NCBI GenBank assembly: GCA_964533645.1
Contig: CAZHMQ010000124.1
Span: forward strand, 1 to 5,500
DNA length: 5,500 nucleotides
Direction: 5' to 3'
Source of the DNA: JABDBK01 sp964533645
GTDB taxonomy: Bacteria; Pseudomonadota; Gammaproteobacteria; DSM-16500
The first letter of the stretch is position 1. Each line of letters starts with the position of its first letter. Below are positions 1 through 5,464 of the stretch, piece after piece. The notes under the pieces were generated by a model that worked only from the letters and a program-made list of their open reading frames with translations, was not told the origin of the DNA and ran no database searches. The translations under genes and the position numbers were made by a program.

Positions 1-734
1 AAATCCGTAAACTTCAAGCAGATCAACAGAAGTTTTCTCAGATTTTAAAAGCTGCGGGCCCCTATATCTATTTTATTCACAAACAAACACAGCGTCTGGG
101 TTTGCCTGCTGAGATGGCATTGATTCCTGTGATTGAGAGTGAATTTAATCCAAACGATTATTCCAATAAAGGTGCTACAGGTCTTTGGCAATTGATGAGT
201 GGCACAGCTCGAGAGCTTGGCATTAAGGTGATTTCGGGATACGACGGTCGTCGTAGCGTGATTGCGTCAACGAAAGCTGCTCTTGCTTATTTTAATGACT
301 TGGGTAACTACTATAAAGGAAATTGGTACTTGGCATTAGCTGCTTATAATGCAGGTCAAGGGCGTATTGATCAAGCGATTAGACGTGCGGGAAGTCGCAG
401 TTTTTGGAATTTACCTGTGCCTAAAGAAACAAAATATTATGTACCAAAACTGCTCGCAGTCGCAGCTATGGTAGAAAATCCAAAAAAATATGGAGTTAAA
501 TTACCACAAATCAATGATCAGCCTTATTTTGCAGAATTAAAGCTTAAAAAAGCTGTTAGCCTTGATAAAATGTCCAAATCCTTGGGTGTTGCAACAGACA
601 CCTTGAGCAAATTAAACCCAGATTATAAGACAGGTACCGTGGCTGCTAAAAATGGTGTTTATACCTTACTCGTTCCTGTTGATAAATTGGCTTCTGCAAA
701 AACGTTGCTTGCTGGAAATATGGTAACTAGCTAA
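1..734 (+). CDS. mltD: Membrane-bound lytic murein transglycosylase D, 5'-truncated by the window edge
   Basis: This enzyme cleaves the MurNAc-GlcNAc bond of peptidoglycan non-hydrolytically, leaving a 1,6-anhydro-MurNAc end; it acts at the outer membrane/periplasm during wall remodelling. The frame is open from base 3 to the stop at 732-734, giving 243 visible residues; the signal peptide and N-terminus lie to the left. Visible SLT (family 1, MltD-type) motifs are the catalytic glutamate in PVIESEF (fragment residue 45, codon 135-137), GLWQLM (60-65), AYNAGQGRI (114-122) and ETKYYVPK (142-149). Residues of about 174-235 match the linker that precedes the LysM repeats in E. coli MltD, yet the protein stops there with NMVTS. 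No LysM-like GDTL sequence can be read in any frame of the following 90 bases, so the absence of LysM repeats does not look like a frameshift. TTG 102 and ATG 114 are internal codons, not the start. The family is very sure; the D subtype is likely. Confidence 0.93.
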   Translation, partial: IRKLQADQQKFSQILKAAGPYIYFIHKQTQRLGLPAEMALIPVIESEFNPNDYSNKGATGLWQLMSGTARELGIKVISGYDGRRSVIASTKAALAYFNDLGNYYKGNWYLALAAYNAGQGRIDQAIRRAGSRSFWNLPVPKETKYYVPKLLAVAAMVENPKKYGVKLPQINDQPYFAELKLKKAVSLDKMSKSLGVATDTLSKLNPDYKTGTVAAKNGVYTLLVPVDKLASAKTLLAGNMVTS

Positions 735-760
735 ATCAATTTTTAAACACTATCGACTCA

Positions 761-790
761 TTGTCAACAAACCCTAGTAATTCACCTAAT
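761..790 (+). promoter_or_regulatory. Weak sigma70-like promoter candidate upstream of the desaturase/SDR gene
   Basis: TTGTCA (761-766, 5 of 6 to TTGACA) is followed after 18 bases by CCTAAT (785-790, 4 of 6 to TATAAT). It lies in the 90-base gap between mltD and the next gene, and no terminator hairpin is visible in that gap. A second -10-like element, TATTAT (813-818), sits only 6 bases before the ATG at 825 and has no good -35. Either could serve, or the gene could be read through from mltD. Confidence 0.25.
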
Positions 791-824
791 ATCCTTTTTG
801 TTCGGTTCATCATATTATCATTAG

Positions 825-1916
825 ATGATGCTATATGTTATCGGAATTCTAGCTCAAGTGATGGCAGCCTATTTGCTAGGTACCATTGCTTTTGACATAA
901 TACATTACTTATTTCACTGTTTTCTTGAATCTAACAATAAAATATTTAAAGCAATAGGCCACATACATTTGATTCATCACCGGTTTTACACTTCAGAGTT
1001 GAAGATTCAACCTGAATGGGCTAAAAAAAATCTCTTATATCACGTTTGTATAGAATATTTGGTTCATGTTGTTACTATCTTTGCTTGTGTTTTGTTTTTT
1101 AATTCTGTCGCCATTATCATAGCTATTCTATTTGAAACATGTATTTTTTTAAGCGTGTGTTATTGTAAAGGCCAAGATGCACATCATAAAACCTATGAAG
1201 TGCTACCCGCTTATCGTGGTGGTTTATTTGTCAATGCGGAGTATCATGCTATGCATCATTTACATCCTACAAAATTTTTTAGTTCTATGATTAAGTTGCT
1301 TGATTACGCATTAGGTAGTGCCTGCCATCTTAAAGGTAAACACATCGTGATGACAGGTTCTAACGGCGCATTAGGCAGTCATATGAAGACGTTGCTTGAG
1401 AAAGAGGGTGCAACTGTCACAGGTATTAAATTTGGTCTTGATTATGATTATGATAATTATGAAGGGCTAACAGAAAAACTCGCAAAAGCGGATATTTTAT
1501 TTTTATGCCATGGTACAAAATTTGAAAATGCACAACAGGCAAACTGTGATTCATTTGTGAGGATTATTGAATTATTTAAAAAAGTGCGTAAAACTAGCAA
1601 AGAACCCTTGGAAATTTGGGGTGTGGGTTCTGAAATAGAATGCCATCCTTGTTTTGGGATAAAAAAAATAAAAGTATATGCGGATTCAAAAAGAAATTAT
1701 GCAAAATTCGCAAGACATTATTATCGTGATAGAAGCATACAATACCGGCATTTTGTGCACTCTGCATTTATTTCACCCATGGGACCAGGATTAATGACCG
1801 CGAGTTTTGCGGCAAAAATGACTTTATTTTTTATTAAACGTGGATTTAAGTATGTGCCTGTGACTTATACTGGATTTGCATTTCTTAATTATTTTCGTTT
1901 TTTGTTTAATAAATGA
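825..1916 (+). CDS. Bifunctional sterol desaturase/fatty acid hydroxylase - short-chain dehydrogenase fusion
   Basis: This looks like a membrane oxygenase fused to an NAD(P)-dependent oxidoreductase, probably acting in sequence on a lipid or isoprenoid; the substrate cannot be read from the sequence. Residues 1-165 form a fatty-acid-hydroxylase/sterol-desaturase domain. Hydrophobic segments lie at about 3-26 and 75-113, and all three di-iron histidine boxes are present: HYLFH (27-31), HLIHH (48-52) and HAMHH (141-145), with an extra DAHH at 118-121. Residues 170-363 form an SDR domain with the Rossmann motif TGSNGALG (177-184), CHGT (228-231) in the place of the usual NNAG, a candidate catalytic Ser269, and YxxxK at Tyr285-Lys289. 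The tail VTYTGFAFLNYF (346-357) is, from memory, shared with other bifunctional proteins of this type. ATG 825 follows an in-frame TAG (822-824) directly, so no longer start exists; ATG 828 is the alternative. No Shine-Dalgarno sequence is visible. All catalytic signatures are intact, so the enzyme should be active. Confidence 0.85.
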   Translation: MMLYVIGILAQVMAAYLLGTIAFDIIHYLFHCFLESNNKIFKAIGHIHLIHHRFYTSELKIQPEWAKKNLLYHVCIEYLVHVVTIFACVLFFNSVAIIIAILFETCIFLSVCYCKGQDAHHKTYEVLPAYRGGLFVNAEYHAMHHLHPTKFFSSMIKLLDYALGSACHLKGKHIVMTGSNGALGSHMKTLLEKEGATVTGIKFGLDYDYDNYEGLTEKLAKADILFLCHGTKFENAQQANCDSFVRIIELFKKVRKTSKEPLEIWGVGSEIECHPCFGIKKIKVYADSKRNYAKFARHYYRDRSIQYRHFVHSAFISPMGPGLMTASFAAKMTLFFIKRGFKYVPVTYTGFAFLNYFRFLFNK

Positions 1917-1919
1917 ATA

Positions 1920-1947
1920 TTGACACTTCTAGATAAACCGCTAAGAT
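1920..1947 (+). promoter_or_regulatory. Sigma70-like promoter for the SlyB-like lipoprotein gene
   Basis: A perfect TTGACA -35 (1920-1925) is followed after 16 bases by TAAGAT (1942-1947, 4 of 6 to TATAAT). Transcription would begin near 1954 and give a leader of about 32 bases before the ATG at 1986. The -35 begins four bases after the stop codon of the desaturase/SDR gene, so the lipoprotein gene probably has its own transcript. Confidence 0.55.
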
Positions 1948-1985
1948 CACTACTTTAATAACTATTAAAACGAGGAAGATAAATC

Positions 1986-2375
1986 ATGATAAAAAAAATA
2001 AGGTTGCTTGCAACGTTAATGTTTTTGTGCCTACTTTTCACCGGCTGTGCAAAAACATTGCCGCCTGGAAGTTATGATGCAAGTGAAGTAGGTAAAGTAA
2101 AAAAAGTTGTTCCTGGTGTCATTATATCCAAGAGACCCATTACTATTTTTGCAAAAAAAACAAGCAGCACTTTAGGTGCGGACGATGATCAAGCGGTGCC
2201 TGCGGGTGACAGCGTGAAACGCACTCATGGGTATGAGTTCATCGTAAAATTAAATGATGGTGATATTGTTTCAATAGCCCAAGATGAAGATTTAAAACTC
2301 AAAGTTAAACAGCATGTATTAGTCATCTATGGCGGCAATACACGTATTGTTGCAGATGAAGGTAGCGATGATTAA
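1986..2375 (+). CDS. SlyB-like outer-membrane lipoprotein lacking the glycine zipper
   Basis: The 129-residue protein has a lipoprotein signal peptide: KK at 3-4, a hydrophobic core at 7-18, and lipobox LFTGC with acylated Cys21. Ala22 rather than Asp follows the cysteine, so Lol-dependent sorting to the outer membrane is expected. Two blocks match E. coli SlyB as recalled. Residues 30-54 (YDASEVGKV...PGVIISKRPITI) correspond to its YTASEAKQV...GTIVNVRPVQI. Residues 82-122 (GYEFIVKLNDGD...QHVLVIYGGNTRIV) correspond to its C-terminal strand region. Between them SlyB has a glycine-rich two-helix zipper of about 65 residues; here there is only a polar linker (about 56-81) with a DDD and few glycines. 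The start is supported by GAGGAA at 1972-1977, 8 bases before the ATG. SlyB belongs to an envelope-stress lipoprotein family; whether this zipper-less form keeps that role is unknown. Confidence 0.72.
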   Translation: MIKKIRLLATLMFLCLLFTGCAKTLPPGSYDASEVGKVKKVVPGVIISKRPITIFAKKTSSTLGADDDQAVPAGDSVKRTHGYEFIVKLNDGDIVSIAQDEDLKLKVKQHVLVIYGGNTRIVADEGSDD

Positions 2376-2390
2376 TGACTCCGTGTAATC

Positions 2391-2469
2391 AATAAGCATC
2401 ATCAAAATAACCCGAAGATGTGTAAACTCAAACCATGTATGGGAATGATGACTTAAATATATGCTTATT
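2391..2469. repeat. Inverted repeat AATAAGCAT / ATGCTTATT
   Basis: A 9-base perfect inverted repeat has arms at 2391-2399 and 2461-2469, separated by 61 bases, in the intergenic region after the lipoprotein gene. The arms do not extend further either way. The right arm ends about 14 bases before the -35 of the next promoter candidate, so an operator is conceivable. The AT-rich arms are short enough that chance is a real alternative, and no U-tract follows, so it is not an intrinsic terminator. Confidence 0.25.
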
Positions 2470-2482
2470 CATCTCTATAATA

Positions 2483-2511
2483 TTGTTATCTTGATTCTGA
2501 GCGTTTATACT
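2483..2511 (+). promoter_or_regulatory. Sigma70-like promoter for the 52-residue membrane protein
   Basis: TTGTTA (2483-2488, 4 of 6) is followed after exactly 17 bases by TATACT (2506-2511, 5 of 6). The expected transcription start near 2518 gives a leader of about 27 bases before the ATG at 2545. A perfect TATAAT also lies at 2476-2481, but its -35 (TTAAAT, 2453-2458) is poor. The rest of the 169-base gap (2376-2544) shows only the inverted repeat and no credible gene. Confidence 0.5.
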
Positions 2512-2544
2512 CGTTGTGAGTTTAATATCTTAAAGGATTAATAT

Positions 2545-2703
2545 ATGAAACTTGTCAAAAATATTGGTTTTCTTCTTCTTGCTATCTATTTGATTATCAT
2601 TGGTCTTTCGGGTTTGGCTCCATCTATTATGATGAATATTCCAAGTATTGCGATGAGCATACTTGCACTTGTTGCAGGTATTTTTATTCTCATAGGTCGA
2701 TAA
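2545..2703 (+). CDS. Small two-helix inner-membrane protein, 52 residues
   Basis: The frame ATG 2545 to TAA 2701-2703 encodes 52 residues that are almost wholly hydrophobic. A short basic start (MKLVKN) precedes helix 1 (about 7-25, rich in L and I, with AIYLIIIG). A short turn with Pro26 and Pro33 follows, then helix 2 (about 34-50, ending in AGIFILIG) and a final Arg52. AAGGA at 2533-2537 lies 7 bases before the ATG, and a promoter candidate sits at the right distance. The pattern recalls small conserved two-helix proteins of gammaproteobacteria that end in an ILIGR-like tail; this is from memory and no function is known. The terminal Lys and Arg suggest both ends in the cytoplasm. The opposite-strand open frame over the same bases is its shadow. 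Confidence 0.75.
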   Translation: MKLVKNIGFLLLAIYLIIIGLSGLAPSIMMNIPSIAMSILALVAGIFILIGR

Positions 2704-2744
2704 TATCGCATAATATTTTTGATGGACAAATCAATGAGGTAGTA

Positions 2745-2927
2745 ATGAAATACTATACAAGAAATCATATTCAAATAGGTGATGCAAAAGCGTTTAAACA
2801 AATGTTAGAAGATATCATTAAACAAAAAAAGATATTCGGAAAATATGAAGAATATAGATATTTTTCACACAATGATAAGCATTATCAATTTAATACAAAA
2901 GTTAAAATAGACGCTACAGATAGTTAA
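2745..2927 (+). CDS. Unrecognised charged 60-residue protein
   Basis: I do not recognise this protein. It is hydrophilic, has no signal peptide or membrane segment, and is rich in Lys, Tyr and Asp. A likely amphipathic helix (about 12-30, DAKAFKQMLEDIIKQKK) precedes a segment with many aromatics and histidines (about 31-50) and a short polar tail. TGAGG at 2735-2739 is a usable ribosome site 5 bases before the ATG. The gene begins 41 bases after the small membrane protein with no terminator between, so the two may be co-transcribed. Its stop codon (2925-2927) overlaps that of the convergent minus-strand gene within TTAA. The ribosome site and absence of overlap with other strong genes favour a real gene; the lack of a known family keeps confidence moderate. 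Confidence 0.55.
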   Translation: MKYYTRNHIQIGDAKAFKQMLEDIIKQKKIFGKYEEYRYFSHNDKHYQFNTKVKIDATDS

Positions 2928-3283
2928 AATATCCAAGTTTTTGGATTGGGAATGGGTTCGTCGCGCATGAGAGATTTTAATCCTTTTACTATGCGTATAA
3001 GCCACCAAATGATGCATATAGGTAGTAATAATAAGCCAATCACTAAAAATATTAACAAAGATGAGATGATAAAATAAAGCAGCCCAATCCAAAATGATCT
3101 AATTAAATAAAGGTAATGTGATTTTAATATGGATTTTGCATCATTTTCGAATATATAAGCAAAAATAACACCCAATACAGGCAGAGCAGGGACACAAATT
3201 ATTAAATACAAAATATAAATAACGTAAGCAGCCTTAGTTGTAGCTAAGTCTTCGACTTCTTGGTTTTGGATGTCATTATTCAT
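2924..3283 (-). CDS. Small multi-pass membrane protein of the PNPKTW-tailed type, 119 residues
   Basis: The polar N-terminus (1-18) leads to a first membrane segment at about 19-45 (AYVIYILYLI...VIFAYIF). A short loop with the conserved-looking SHYLYLIRSFWIGLLY (55-70) follows, then a long hydrophobic stretch at 64-98 that can hold two helices. A basic cytoplasmic tail, RIVKGLKSL, ends in EPIPNPKTWIF (109-119). The loop and the Pro-Asn-Pro-Lys-Thr-Trp ending recall a family of about 110-130-residue gammaproteobacterial membrane proteins, somewhat like DUF4870 proteins, with no assigned activity. The start is the only ATG giving this N-terminus; no strong Shine-Dalgarno sequence precedes it. 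The 59 bases upstream (3284-3342) hold only weak AT-rich promoter-like elements. It lies downstream of the recombinase/GGDEF pair on the same strand and could be read from it, since no terminator is visible in between. Confidence 0.75.
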   Translation of the reverse strand: MNNDIQNQEVEDLATTKAAYVIYILYLIICVPALPVLGVIFAYIFENDAKSILKSHYLYLIRSFWIGLLYFIISSLLIFLVIGLLLLPICIIWWLIRIVKGLKSLMRDEPIPNPKTWIF

Positions 3284-3342
3284 AGATTAAGCATACAATA
3301 CCCAAAGATTTTATGCAAATTATGTATAAACAATGCACACAT

Positions 3343-4155
3343 TTATTTGTTCCATGATTTAGTATTATTTCTACCTGATTTTTTAGCTAGATAAAGGGCT
3401 ATATTTGCTTGTTCCAAGCATTGTTCTATGGTGAAAGCAGGATTAAGTGCAGTAATGCCACAAGAAACTGTAACATAAATGGGTTCTAGTAGTCCCACAT
3501 TAAGAGGTGTTTTGCTAATTTTAATACGTAACCTATCTACTAATTCTAAAGCTTGTGTAGCATTAATATTCTGAAGAGAAATTAAAAACGTTTCATGGTC
3601 ATAACAAAAAACTTTATCATAAACGCGCAATTTTTCAACGAGCAACTGAGCTATGTTTATTAAAATTTTTTCTTTAATGAATAAACCATATTCTTCTTGT
3701 ATTTTGTTTAATAAATCAATACTAATTAGACTAATTTGACAGGTTTGTAATTGTCGTTTAGCAAAACTTTGTTGTTCTTGTAGTATAGGAAGCATGGTAA
3801 TCAGAGTGGCTGTAATTGACGGTTTTGTTTGGACATCCATCGTTGCTTCTAATTCTTTTCGAAGCGCATAAATTTCATTATTAAATTGATCAAATGCGGT
3901 TATGAAATTATCGTAATCAATACCACATTCTAGAGAATGTTTAATAGAATGTAAGAATTTGTCTGCGTTTTGATGAAGTTCATGATGAAGTTTATCTAAT
4001 TCAACGATTCCGCTTTCGAGAGAACACTCATGGTGGTGAGTTGGTACTTGACAGATGATTTCGCGTATTACATTATTAAACCATAGTTTATGATGTATCA
4101 TCATATGACTTAACATGGAGAGTGCTTCTTCATTTGTTCGATTATTCATATTCAT
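3343..4155 (-). CDS. CZB-like zinc-binding domain + degenerate GGDEF domain protein (DgcZ-like)
   Basis: The protein shares the layout of E. coli DgcZ (YdeH): an N-terminal CZB domain and a C-terminal GGDEF domain. The four CZB zinc ligands can be matched: His22 (HHKLW), Cys44 (HECSL), and His57 and His61 (LHHELH, spacing 4 as in DgcZ). The spacings His22-Cys44 (22) and Cys44-His57 (13) are shorter than those recalled for DgcZ (30 and 27). The GGDEF domain spans about 105-268. The signature is CYDHETF (184-190) instead of RYGGEEF; the first metal aspartate is Ser145 (SID), and the guanine-contacting Asn is Gln153. In contrast, the inhibitory site RxxD (Arg177, Asp180) is at the canonical distance, and VTVSCGIT (228-235) and the SGRN tail (260-263) are kept. 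It is therefore probably not a cyclase but may bind c-di-GMP under zinc control; this is inferred. AAGGAG (4162-4167) lies 6 bases before the start. There is no membrane segment, so it is cytoplasmic. Confidence 0.82.
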   Translation of the reverse strand: MNMNNRTNEEALSMLSHMMIHHKLWFNNVIREIICQVPTHHHECSLESGIVELDKLHHELHQNADKFLHSIKHSLECGIDYDNFITAFDQFNNEIYALRKELEATMDVQTKPSITATLITMLPILQEQQSFAKRQLQTCQISLISIDLLNKIQEEYGLFIKEKILINIAQLLVEKLRVYDKVFCYDHETFLISLQNINATQALELVDRLRIKISKTPLNVGLLEPIYVTVSCGITALNPAFTIEQCLEQANIALYLAKKSGRNNTKSWNK

Positions 4156-4161
4156 TTATAA

Positions 4162-4167
4162 CTCCTT
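4162..4167 (-). promoter_or_regulatory. Strong Shine-Dalgarno site between the recombinase and GGDEF genes
   Basis: AAGGAG on the minus strand lies in the 19-base gap after the recombinase stop codon and 6 bases before the ATG at 4155. It fixes the start of the CZB-GGDEF gene (the other ATG, at 4149, is further away). It also indicates translation from the same mRNA as the recombinase, since the gap leaves little room for a separate promoter. Confidence 0.75.
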
Positions 4168-4174
4168 TACACTA

Positions 4175-5416
4175 TTAAAACTTTATTAATTTTTTCTTTG
4201 CTGATGCATGCCGTTCACGTAACTCAATATCGATATATTGATCTGTGATCGCGCTTGAGCTATGTCCAGCATCGTCTCTGACGTGTTCACGTGGACGTCT
4301 TTTGACGTCTTCAGAAATACCCGTATGACGCAACCAATGTACAGTTGCGGCGAGTAAAGTATCAGCGTCTTCATGAAAGCCATCATTTTTTAAACGTTCG
4401 ATAGTCATATCAAAACAATATTGTACGATTTTACGAATATGTCTCGAACTTTGTATAGGTCCTTTGCCGGTGCTTTTTGAAATTAAAGGTGTAGATTCGC
4501 CAGGGGAGGGTAGAGAGGTGAGTCCTAAACTTAATCGATAACGTTTTAATGCATCGAGCATTGCGTTGCTCACGCTAATGTCACGTTCTTTATTGCCTTT
4601 ACCAAGTGTTTTGAACCACCAATTACTATCCATGTCTCGATAAAAATGCCCCATTTGTGGTATCCAGCGTAAAGATGCGATAAGTTCTGAAATTCGTAAA
4701 TACATCGCAAAAAGAGCATTCATAATAAAAAGTGTGCGCTCATGTAACAATGGATTTTCCGCAGCCATTTTTTCGACTGTTTCTATAATGTATGCCCATT
4801 GTAGTTCGCTAAGCCTTCGTATAGATCTCTTACCATGAAATTTACGTAAAAATTTACTTTTTTGACGAATTTGTGCAATGGGATTGCCATGTACATATTC
4901 TTCTTGTTCTAAAAAATTGTAAAAGCTGCTTAAAATTGCAAAAATCGATTGTAAAGCACTCTGGGATAATGCATATGATTTAACGTCAGGTGTGTTGCCA
5001 TCACGGTGAGCTTTCTTGCTGATAGTTGCAACAAATGGTCGCCATATACTATTAGGTTCGCGCAAACCATTTTTATCTATAAAACGTGGAACATGTTTTA
5101 TACCTATCCAATGCTTAGGAGGCGATTGACAGAACTCAAGAAATAATTCCATATCGCTTCGGCGTAAGTCTTTGAGCGATTTTCCATGTATAAACCAAGC
5201 CCATTGCAAAAGCCGTTCAATCTCGCGACGATATGACTTGTAGGTTTCAGCACTTCCACGATAGGCATATAGAAATTCGCAAGCACATTTATAGTCAGAC
5301 TTAACGTGATTTTCATTGATTTTATTTATAAGTCTGGCTTTGAGTTGTATATCAAACGATGAATCTAGAAATTCTATTGCATCAAACAGTGGTAGAGGAA
5401 TATGTTCGTTATCCAT
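4175..5416 (-). CDS. Tyrosine recombinase / phage-type integrase, 413 residues
   Basis: This is a site-specific recombinase that joins or excises DNA through a covalent 3'-phosphotyrosine intermediate. All catalytic residues are present: Arg241 (YLRISEL), Lys273 (LGKGNKERD), His360 and Arg363 (HWLRHT), His385 (DAGHSS) and the nucleophile Tyr394 (DQYIDIE). The N-terminal part holds a core-binding, SAM-like region of about 55-175 (GSAETYKSYRREIERLLQWA... SFYNFLEQEEYV). Residues 1-45 are extra and could form an arm-type DNA-binding segment. The length is normal for an island or plasmid integrase, and the gene is intact. The ATG at 5416 is the first after an in-frame stop 12 bases upstream; GGAA, 7 bases before it, is a weak ribosome site. 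It reads away from the right edge, so an attachment site or element end may lie just upstream or outside the window. The CZB-GGDEF gene follows by 19 bases. Confidence 0.93.
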   Translation of the reverse strand: MDNEHIPLPLFDAIEFLDSSFDIQLKARLINKINENHVKSDYKCACEFLYAYRGSAETYKSYRREIERLLQWAWFIHGKSLKDLRRSDMELFLEFCQSPPKHWIGIKHVPRFIDKNGLREPNSIWRPFVATISKKAHRDGNTPDVKSYALSQSALQSIFAILSSFYNFLEQEEYVHGNPIAQIRQKSKFLRKFHGKRSIRRLSELQWAYIIETVEKMAAENPLLHERTLFIMNALFAMYLRISELIASLRWIPQMGHFYRDMDSNWWFKTLGKGNKERDISVSNAMLDALKRYRLSLGLTSLPSPGESTPLISKSTGKGPIQSSRHIRKIVQYCFDMTIERLKNDGFHEDADTLLAATVHWLRHTGISEDVKRRPREHVRDDAGHSSSAITDQYIDIELRERHASAKKKLIKF

Positions 5417-5436
5417 AAAGGTGTTCCATTAATAAT

Positions 5437-5464
5437 TTTGTAGTTAAGTAGGGCTTGTTTACAA
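5437..5464 (-). promoter_or_regulatory. Weak promoter candidate for the recombinase transcript
   Basis: On the minus strand, TTGTAA (5464-5459, 4 of 6) is followed after 16 bases by TACAAA (5442-5437, 4 of 6). Transcription would begin near 5430 and leave a leader of about 14 bases. The region is AT-rich, so chance matches are likely. It is listed because it is the best candidate in the visible 84 bases upstream of the gene. Confidence 0.25.

Noticed and set aside
2418..2456. Plus-strand 12-codon frame with several ATG codons (possible leader peptide)
   Set aside because: There is no Shine-Dalgarno sequence, no attenuator-like hairpin after it, and no run of regulatory codons.
2461..2541. 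Plus-strand 26-codon frame ending just before the 52-residue gene
   Set aside because: It has no ribosome site, and it overlies the promoter candidate; its hydrophobic translation is what AT-rich DNA gives by chance.
2586..2801. Minus-strand open frame of 71 codons
   Set aside because: It lies opposite the 52-residue membrane protein, which has a better ribosome site and promoter; the frame is its antisense shadow.
2865..3092. Minus-strand open frame of 75 codons
   Set aside because: It overlaps the 119-residue membrane protein gene in another frame on the same strand and has no recognisable features.
1733..3302. Direct repeat AAGCATACAATACC at 1733-1746 and 3289-3302
   Set aside because: One copy is inside the SDR coding sequence and the other upstream of a minus-strand gene; a 14-base AT-rich match can arise by chance, and the flanks are unrelated.
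3284..3342. Possible terminator between the CZB-GGDEF gene and the membrane protein gene
   Set aside because: Only a 5-base GCATA/TATGC pairing with a long loop is visible, with no GC-rich stem or U-tract.
1903..3722. Repeat TTTTGTTTAATAAAT near 1903 and 3708
   Set aside because: It is a low-complexity AT-rich match at unrelated positions in two coding sequences.
4186..4386. Minus-strand open frame of 66 codons
   Set aside because: It lies inside the recombinase catalytic domain in another frame; the recombinase motifs are unmistakable.
5104..5316. Minus-strand open frame of 70 codons
   Set aside because: It lies inside the N-terminal part of the recombinase in another frame, with no support of its own.
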